Shown here piece by piece: positions 1-8,300 of a stretch of DNA of 64,000 nucleotides. Both the position numbers and the translations under genes were made by a program. Source of the stretch: Polyodon spathula (Eukaryota > Chordata > Actinopteri > Acipenseriformes > Polyodontidae). The notes under the pieces are model-generated. The model did not search any database. It was not told the DNA's origin and saw only the letters and a program-made list of their open reading frames with translations. The DNA lies in contig NC_054559.1 in the NCBI RefSeq assembly GCF_017654505.1, positions 14,817,147 to 14,881,146 of the forward strand. The letters run 5' to 3'. Positions within the stretch are counted from its first letter, which is position 1; each line of letters opens with the position of its first letter.

Positions 1-1090
1 ATATATATATGGGGAGATACATTATATATATTATATTAGATATATAATATATAATATATATATATATCGCGTTCTCTCTGATCCTATCTAGTATTTAAAT
101 ATTCCTAGAAATATTACTATCAGTATATTAATTTTGTGTCTGTGTTGTATCAATAAGACCTTAATTGCATATTATGGGAATTGTCATGTGTTAATTTATG
201 GAAGCCTTTATGTGGTGAAGATGAGATTGAACACCTGAATGGATTTGTTTCCCTTTAATGTAGAAGGTATTATTTATAATGCATAATCCTTTCTCTGCAG
301 TGTATTGTTTAAAATTGTTAACACTTGTTACACTATAGCATTTATGCAATGGTTTACAGAATTAATGGAATTATTTTTATTGTCATTATGGGAATTAAAA
401 TCATTTATTGACCTTAAACTTGTGTTGCCTTTTTGTTTTGCTTAAGAGTTTACCAGTTTTCAGATGGCTCCTGAGGCTGTGATGTCAAAAGCATTCTGTA
501 AATCTAGCTTACATTTAAATAGGTGGAAGTTAACTTCATATTCAAAATGCATAGGGCCGTATTCACAAAACTGATTTAAGAAATGTTGAAATTTTTTTTT
601 TGTGTTTTATTTAATATTTTCTTAGGTTACATGGTTCTTTTGAAAACTGAGATTAAACCTATAACCTTCTCTCAAACAGCTGGGGAACTGCAAACTTCAT
701 TTAAGTAATCATACTGGGATAAAAAAAAAAAAAAAGTCCTTACGATAGTCCTTAATACAGTCTTCCAAGTTTATAGCAACCTCATAAAACAGCTCATAAT
801 AGTTTGTTTTCTGTTGAATATCCTTCAAATAAAACCTTAACATGTCCAAATATGTGATTCATGTTTAGGATGATATTGTTAACAGTTATATGTTAAAATA
901 CTCAAATCAGAAATTGATATTCAGAGCTTTTATTTGTTTTGTTTTGTGTCCTTTACATTTCAAAACATTGCATCATTCAGCATTGTGTGTGCATGAGTGT
1001 GTTTCCACTTTGGAAATGAGACTGGAACTCTGATTCATTGTTTGGAACACACTGTTTGAGGTGTGCAACTGCAGTGTAGTTAAAAGTCAA
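1..1090. other. AT-rich non-coding flank
   Basis: No coding region is recognisable here. The first 70 bases are an (AT)n-rich tract, and a run of A lies at 720-734. The rest is AT-rich sequence with stop codons in all frames. It is the upstream flank of the bZIP gene that begins near 1200, and its only notable site is the C/EBP-ATF element at 967-975. Confidence 0.7.
967..975 (+). promoter_or_regulatory. C/EBP-ATF response element (CARE/AARE) candidate
   Basis: The sequence ATTGCATCA matches the amino-acid response element known from the CHOP promoter, which ATF4-C/EBP dimers bind. It lies about 230 bases upstream of the inferred start of the ATF4/5-like transcript. A nine-base match can arise by chance; the same core also occurs in the gene-poor interval near 47.2 kb. 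The function is therefore inferred from position. Confidence 0.35.
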
Positions 1091-1094
1091 AGTT

Positions 1095-1200
1095 CTAATT
1101 GGCTGTGGCTGAGGACTGCTGCTCTGATTGGTTGGTGGTGATGCCAGTCTTCTCCAGTGTGTGTGTCTGTATTTAAGGCAGGGAACAGAGACATTTGATC
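1095..1200 (+). promoter_or_regulatory. Core promoter of the ATF4/5-like gene
   Basis: Two inverted CCAAT boxes (ATTGG at 1098-1102 and 1127-1131) precede a TATA-like TATTTAAG at 1170-1177. This predicts transcription starting near 1200. The spacing is typical of a vertebrate TATA promoter, and exon 1 with a perfect GTAAGT donor follows directly. The start site itself is inferred. Confidence 0.5.
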
Positions 1201-1296
1201 CATTCAGTGTCCTTGGGCCAGGCTTTGTTGCTGGAAAGTGCCATGGACTCATAATTAGACACACCACAGCAGTCCAGAGCAGAGAGCAAATATGGA
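1200..1296 (+). other. 5' leader exon 1 of the ATF4/5-like gene, with uORF1 and the start of uORF2
   Basis: The exon ends at 1296 before a perfect donor, GTAAGT. It holds uORF1 (1243-1254: Met-Asp-Ser-stop) in a strong Kozak context, with G at -3 and G at +4. It also holds the ATG of uORF2 (1292-1294; A at -3, G at +4), only 37 bases after the uORF1 stop. Joined to exon 2 at 2721, uORF2 stays open for 38 codons and stops at 2830-2832, inside the main coding sequence and out of frame with it. This is the layout known for ATF4 and ATF5. The 5' end is set from the TATA-like box. Confidence 0.65.
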
Positions 1297-2832
1297 GTAA
1301 GTATTCTCAATCATTAATCTAATCTAAGTGAATCATTGTAACCATAACGTAGGAATATATTTCTATACATGTGCACGTAGTTCTGGGTTAGTTCACATGT
1401 ACAAATATATATAGAGAAAAACACACACCCACATTATATATTTATATATATATATAAACAAACATATATCTCCTCAAGATACTATTTAGTTATGGTAAAG
1501 TTTGCAGGATCACATCAAAGTAAGTTTATTTTGTATTCTTTTTTGCCTGACCTTTATGATGCAGTATTAAAAATGCGTGTGAAAATGAGTGTGATTGCAG
1601 TGGTCTAGTATTCTGTTTCTTGTGCTGTGATACTAATAGCTGTTCCCTGTCTGAGGCATTGCACAGCACATTGCAACGCAGGCTCGGCACTTTTCCACAT
1701 GGGGAATCTGCAATGCAAGCAGGCATTTTAAAATCTGACCTGTCTTTTCAACTGTTCAGGATCCTTAACCCAGATATAATGTCATCTTCGTACTTAAACT
1801 AGTATTGTTGTCACTGAGTATACAACATGCTGTCTTACATGGCGTACCTTCTTATTTAGTGTGGTGTGGGGTTGCTTTTTTTTTTTTTTTGAGGTGTAAA
1901 AAAATTATGTAATTAATAATAATAGTTGAGATGACAGCGGCTCTCTTATCCCCGATTCTCAGACTGCCAACAGCCCCCAGAACAATGTGGAATAATTGAG
2001 GTCCTAGCTTTTTATTTCTATGTTGGGTCAGTGGTCTGCAGAGTGGAAGAGCAGGGAACTCTCCGAACTCCTCTGCTATCCAGACAGCCCCTTGGTAAGC
2101 TGTGCTGCTGTGTGCAGAGCTCATTAAGCCTGTGGTGTTCAACCGCCTGTCTGGAATTTACAGTAGATTGCTGTACTGCATGCTCTGCCTTCGGAGGTGA
2201 AGGGGTGCATGTCGTTTTTAGGAGGTTTCTTGATTGGGAGAATCATATAAACAGTTACTCTTTGTAATTTGATTTATCGTCAGAATTCAATTATAAAAAC
2301 TGCTCCCAGTTAATTTGGATAATATAGGTTTTAGTATATTTACAGCCATGGTGGCAATTGTATATTATCAACTTAGGGTAAGTAGATAATACAAATCCTC
2401 TTTGTTATGAATTAAGTTGTAACACCTGACTACTACCACAAAGGAAAGTGAACGATGACAGAGATGCCCTGGAGTGCTGGGCTGCTGTGTGTCTAGGCAG
2501 GGTTAGCAGCAAATGCAGATTCCCCAGTGTGGCAACGATATCCCTTAACAGCTGCTCTTTGTCGCCTCGTGACTTTCAGGGAGAAAAAAAAAAACACCTC
2601 ACCTCATTTAGTTCTGTTAAAAATATCTACCGCCATCCTGAACTGCAGATGTTAGCCATGGAATTCTAGTTAACAAAAACTTGTGTGTGTGTTTTTTTTT
2701 GTTTGTTTTGTTTCTTCCAGACTTCAAGATGAACTCGCTGTGTGTTCTGTAATACACAGCCTGAAGGATCAGAGAAGCAGAGCTCTTGTGTTTTTGCACG
2801 ACCACGTTTGCAGCAGGGATGGACCTGGCTGA
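1292..2832 (+). CDS. uORF2, overlapping the main start codon of the ATF4/5-like gene
   Basis: This is a spliced upstream reading frame, 1292-1296 joined to 2721-2832. It encodes 38 residues and begins Met-Glu-Leu-Gln-Asp-Glu-Leu. It runs through the main ATG at 2819 in another frame and overlaps the main ORF by 14 bases. In ATF4 and ATF5 such a frame blocks the main start in unstressed cells and is bypassed when eIF2 is phosphorylated. The peptide itself probably has no function. A further 7-codon uORF (2729-2752) lies within it, in the frame of the main ORF. Confidence 0.6.
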
Positions 2833-4122
2833 TGCATTGAGGATGGAGAGCCTGTATCCAGAACTTGTTTCCCTGACCGCTGAGCCGGAGTTCCTGGGAT
2901 CGGGGGTGGCAGGGGCCGCGCCCCTCTCCCTGCTGTTTGTGCTGAAGGAGGAGGAGGAGGATGGGGGCTTCACACTGCCAGAGCACAGCCTGCTCCACTC
3001 CCACAATACCTGTAAGTCACATGAGATTCAGACGTGCTGGGGAGTCCTGGAGACAGGGAGACATTTACAGTAGCAGTAGTTGTGCCCACTGCGTGAATTT
3101 AAAATGCAAAATGGAAAAAAAAAAAAAAAAGTTCTTCCAAATGATTCTGATATTTCAATGATGTTTCCCCCCCTCCCCCCACTAAAACACTCGTAAATCC
3201 TGACAAAGCAGCAAAGCACGACATTAATTATTAATTTTTAATAATGATGTTGCACAAATAAAAGTATTATGATGAACAAATCCTGAGTACAGATTTTATA
3301 CAGTGATGGTGATTATATTTTATTGCAGGTATATCTGAAATGGACTGGATGGGAGAAGACATGGACATTCACCTCCTGGACACCCTTGTAGAGGACTCAC
3401 CAGTGATCTCTCCGGCTCTGTTGGGTGCGGTGGAGAGAACCTCGAAACTCCTCCCTGCTCCCCGCGGCCTCCTCGAAACAGAAGCCGAGCCGGCATGTCT
3501 GGGCTTGTCCTCGACGACAGATCAGGTGGCTCCCTACACCCCACCTCTATCCCCTCGTGTGCCCGCAGGAACAGCAGGCAGCACCCCTGTGACTAATTAT
3601 CCCAATAACACTGCAGAACTAGCAGGCTGCCAACTGCCTGATACAGTGGAAATCAAGGAGATTCGGTGCAATTCTTTATTTCTAATTGACCATTTGCTGG
3701 TGCCTGTAAGAGACCAGGGCTCAGGTGTTCTTACATCAGAACCCATAACAGTTACCCCTGTTGGGGCAGAACCCTCCCCCAACTCCCCTAAGAGGAGGGG
3801 GAGCTTGCTGAGGCTTCAAAAGGTCGCCCGTTCCTCCGCCCCCTCTTCCCTGGGCAGAAAGTTTAAGAAGAAGGAACAGAATAAAAATGCAGCGACACGG
3901 TACAGGCAGAAGAAGAGAGCCGAGAGAGGCTTGATGGAAAGTGAGTGTTATGAGCTGCAGTGCAGGAATCGGGAGCTGACAGAGAGGGCGGAATCGATAG
4001 AAAGGGAGATCCAGTGTCTGAAAGAGTTGCTGGAGGAGATTAAGAAAAGGAGGACTAGCTGTGAGAGCGTGGGGGCACCTGCTCCTGCAAACCAGACTGG
4101 GCATCAGAAAGCACCTGCTTGA
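2819..4122 (+). CDS. ATF4/ATF5-family bZIP transcription factor
   Basis: The coding sequence is 2819-3011 joined to 3329-4122, a phase 1 intron with GTAAGT and TTGCAG ends, giving 328 residues. The basic region (KKEQNKNAATRYRQKKRAE, about residues 241-263) and the following leucine zipper (to about 305) are diagnostic of the ATF4/ATF5 group. The second exon opens with a DWMGEDMD segment like DWMLEKMD of ATF4, and DQVAPYT also resembles ATF4. The zipper segment NRELTERAESIEREIQ is closer to ATF5. The protein should be a nuclear factor that dimerises with C/EBP-type partners in the integrated stress response. The DSGxxxS degron of ATF4 is not seen. The ATG is chosen because uORF2 overlaps it and its Kozak context is strong. 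Family is secure; ATF4 versus ATF5 versus a third paralogue is open. Confidence 0.88.
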
Positions 4123-4456
4123 AGGGCTTTTTCTTGGGTAGAAAAAAACCCTAATCAGTGAAACTGTTACTGCATTCTGCTTTTTAATACTGCCTGAAAT
4201 CCGTGACAGAACTTACAAAGGACTGTCTCTCGTCATGGCCAATAGTGTCATTGCCATCAGTTCGTTAAATTATTACTTTAATTGAAAATGACCGTGTAAC
4301 TGTAGGCTGTACACAGTCCTATGATATTGCATGCTAACACAGGTTTTAAATGTGTATAATTAACAGACATGTTCCAAAATGTGATCTTCCATCTCTCCTG
4401 GTTTCTCTATAACAATGCAGAGCATGTGCAGCCAACAAGTTGAAAAGGTTTTGGTA

Positions 4457-4728
4457 AATAAAGGTATCCAATGCCTAACCAGCCTGTGCTTTACAGCAGG
4501 GGGGTGGGGGTATAATTGAGATGAAATATCTCTGGGAACTAAAAATATTTTTTCAATTTGTGTCATATGGTTCCAGTAGGTATACAAGCCCGGTTGTCGG
4601 TCTCTGTGTCAGCAGTTCCACTTTGGTTAGGTATGTGTACAGCAGGTTATGCACAGATCTAAAAATCTAGAATAATGTTTTGATGTTTAAAGAACGTAAG
4701 CACATCTGGGAGGAGGGTGGGCAATAAA
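4457..4728 (+). terminator. Polyadenylation signals of the ATF4/5-like gene
   Basis: AATAAA occurs at 4457-4462 and again at 4723-4728, 335 and 600 bases after the stop codon. Either could end the transcript. The second lies about 60 bases from the GNPTG signal on the other strand. Confidence 0.5.
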
Positions 4729-4783
4729 AACCCTGAAACAAAATCTGTTATATAAATTGTTTTTTTTATTTTTGTTAATTTTA

Positions 4784-5350
4784 TTTATTGGGCTATTGAA
4801 CACAGCCTACACCTGACAACACAGCAAAGAAACTCACAGCGATCACTTTCTGTAATTTTATTTACCAGCACGATATTATTAAGCAGCAATTTCCCTACAC
4901 AATTAACACACTGCTGTACAAAATTTACAAGATAAATCTTTCGTGATTTGGCAGAATCTGTAATATAAACCTCTTGAAAGTCTTCTTCACAGCACCTTGA
5001 GATGTCTTTCTTCAGAGAGGTGGCCCCTTAAGGCTTGTTAGGATAAATGGTAATTATAACCCAGTCACACACCCCTTCCCCACCCATAGTGACAGGCATA
5101 AGCATCACCCCACAGGACGAGTTTTTATGCTTTGGGAAACCCACTTAGGATCCAATGCCACCAAAAGAAATGCTATTTACAATTTTAAACAGAAGGGCAA
5201 TACCCCCTCTGTGGGCCATCTTCGCTGTTGATGCTTTCTGTCGTCATGATGTGATTCTAGCCCATGATGTGGTCGCTGGCAGGCAGGGAAGCAAGGGTCT
5301 GCGAGAAGCCCAGGGTGCGATGGGTAAGGATTACAGTCTGGGATGCTGTC
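4784..5350 (-). other. GNPTG: Probable GNPTG 3' untranslated region
   Basis: No coding potential fits a gene here. Reading the minus strand from the GNPTG stop codon, AATAAA signals occur at 4857-4862 and 4784-4789. The transcript would therefore end tail-to-tail with, and very close to, the bZIP gene. Confidence 0.5.
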
Positions 5351-8300
5351 CTAGTGTTCAGTTTGGTCCTTTTGTGAGTTCAGTGCATCGCTGCGCAGTC
5401 CTGTGTCCCCCCTGAGATGCTCCTTCTCTTTCACAGTCAGCGCTGAAGGGGGGGCTGTGGTGGTCACTGCTGCCCGGCTGTTGTCTTGATTAATGCTTAC
5501 TACACATGAAAAATAAACATTATATTTATTGTTTAAGTCGTCATGCATCTCAAAACACTTTTAAAACGAGAGAAATAGATTACTGATCCACTGGTTCTAT
5601 TGGTGCCATTGGCACAAGACGTGTTCGTAACACACACAGTGATACACTGAATCAACACTGTATCCATCAATCCTATTTCAAGATGAAAAAACGTACCCAA
5701 GATGCCATGTTGAGACAACAGCGCTGTCAGTCTCCGGACCTCTTCAGACAGTTTCTGGTATTCCTGCAGGGAAAAGAATGATTAAAGAAACCACTGAAAC
5801 GCTTGTGCCTCAGAGTTGTTTTAAACAGGTGGTGTAACCCGGCATCAGTATTTCCAGTGGAGTTTTCTTTTGGCAAACCATATGATATAGTGTGTGAGGT
5901 TAGGTGCTGTTTGTGTGCACGTGGCTATGCCAGTAAATGAAGCTCCAAAGAGCAGGAAGCAGGGACTTCCTTAGAGTGTAAGCAATCCAGCATGTTTCAC
6001 TGGGCTCTGAACTTCATTGAAATGCTACTCAATCCTGTAAAGCTCTCTGCATGATCGAGCAGCATTTGCAACATGGTTTAATCCCATACCTCTTTGCAGC
6101 TTTCTAACGTATCAAACTCGGACTTTGCAGAGGATTTACTGTCCTCCTTTGTCTGCTTTTCCTTTGTGTCTCTTAAGTAGCCGGCTTCTTGGAAGATTTT
6201 TTTCAAAGTTTTGTTGTAGCCCTGGAAATGAAGACAACGACACATACAAAACTAAAATCTCACTTTTTCAGAAGCCATTAATGGCAGTGCAAGCTCATTA
6301 TATTTAATAGGACCTGTTACGAATAGCAGGTATGCAGGAGTGCTGCACCCAGAAGGGCTGGGGCTGATAAACTGAACTGCTGCCAGGATGGTGTTGCTCA
6401 GGTTCGCATTGCCGTGCTCCTCCAGGTGCGCTGCTGCTGAACCCTGCCCTGTCTCACCTGCTCTGTGATGAGCTCATCATGGAGAGCCTGTTCAGCCTCA
6501 TCCCATTCTCCCTGCAGAGTCTCTGTCAGCGTGGGATACACTGCAAGCAAACACACCGTCATACTAATCACTCAAAGAAAAAACAATGCTGCTTACATCC
6601 TTTTGAGCGTTTCCTGACATTTGCTAAACAAATGAGCAAGTTGCTGGCACAGTGCTAAATTAATACCATATGGTCCAGTTCATTCATTTAAAACAAACAA
6701 AAAAATCTAAAATCACTGACAAGTTGCAAGCCGTGCTGTTCCCTCTTACCCAGGAGAGAGTGCGGATGGCAGACCAGCGGGGTCTCAAACGTCACAGAGT
6801 ACATGCAGGTGCTCGGCTCCGACACCTGGGCCAGCTTACTGGCACTGCCGCAGGACAGGAGGACCTGGAGATGAGACAAACACACAGCAATGAGGACCCG
6901 GAGATCCAGCTACCACTTCCACCCCTGGGAATCCCAGCAATCCAGGGACCCAGCTAGCACCTCCTCCCCTCTCCCAGCAATCCAGAGACCCAGTTAGCAC
7001 CTCCTCCCCGCTCCCAGCAATCCAGGGACCCAGCTAGCACCTCCTCCCCTGTCCCAGCAATCCAGGAACCCAGATAGCACCTCCTCCCCTCTCCCAGCAA
7101 TCCAGGGACCCAGCTAGCACTTCCTCCCCTGTCCCAGCAATCCAGGGACCCAGCTAGCACCTCCTCTCCTCTCCCAGCAATCCAGGGACCCAGCTAGCAC
7201 CTCCTCCCCTGTCCCAGCAATCCAAGGACCCAGATAGCACCTCCTCCCCTCTCCCAGCAATCCAGGGACCCAGCTAGCACTTCCTCCTCTGTCTCAGCAA
7301 TCCTGGGACCCAGCTAGCACCTCCTCCCCTCTCCCAGCAATCCAGGGACCCAGCTAGCACCTCCTCCCCTCTCCCAGCAATCCAGGGTCCCAGCTAGCAC
7401 CCCCACCCCCTTCCTTGTACTGGCCATGTGGGTTCGAAGGATCGTATTGCTGGTTGACTTTGTTTTAAAGCCTGTGTTGGGGGCTCATTACCATTTAGAT
7501 TTCAAGTAATAAAGCTGTACATTTCAGGTCCCACCTCCTGCACCAGTAGTTGCTGCGAAAAAAACGAAGGAAACATTTTCCTACCTTAGTTTGTCTGCTC
7601 TTGGTTCCACAGGAGTCTCCTCCTCTCATCCACATGGCCACAAAGGTGTTATTCACAATTTCCCACTCGTTCCAAATACTGTGGAGATAAAAACAGTCAC
7701 AATACAATAGCATTATTTATCTGACATATTCCAAAACAGACACCAGGGTATTTATAATGACTGTACACTGCGTCTCAGCACCGACCCCTCACGTGCTGTA
7801 TACGCCTTACCCGAGTATCCCGCTGTACGCATTCCACCTGAACGACTGCTCGTGCTGCGTGATGTTGTGGAAGGGGCAGAACTCGTACTTGTACCTGTCG
7901 CAACACACAAATAAACACGAAGCATGTTGTTTGCAGTAATCCAGGCTATAGCCGACTGGAACAGTCAACTGAGAATGTTTAATTGAAAGTTTTGTGTATT
8001 TTTTTTTAATATAGAAAGAGAGAAACGGGGAATAATGCCTCACCGATCTCATTTCAGGCACATTACAATGGTTTCAAACAACACACAACACAGCAAAACA
8101 ACAAGCACTTCAGCCCTTCATCGGCAGTGATCCGAGGGGCTCCAACGGCTATTACTTGAATGTCAGTTTTTCCCTATCTGATAAGATATTACACGTGACC
8201 TTAGTGCAACACAGAGGAATAAAACAATATGTAGTGCTTTTAAACCAGCCAATAACAACTGAGCTGCAGGGGCTTTTCAACTGTTGATCGCAGTAGTTTC

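Noticed and set aside
1128..1322. 64-codon plus-strand frame over the bZIP promoter
   Set aside because: It begins upstream of the TATA-like box and reads through the exon 1 donor, so it would not be present as such in the transcript.
6935..7403. CRISPR-like regular repeat array
   Set aside because: There are no unique spacers between the units. It is a contiguous tandem repeat in a vertebrate intron. The same holds for 18354-19156 and 24236-24682.
8187..8200. Lysosomal CLEAR-type CACGTGAC in a GNPTG intron as a TFEB site
   Set aside because: It is a single E-box with only one correct flank, deep inside an intron. That is too common to support.
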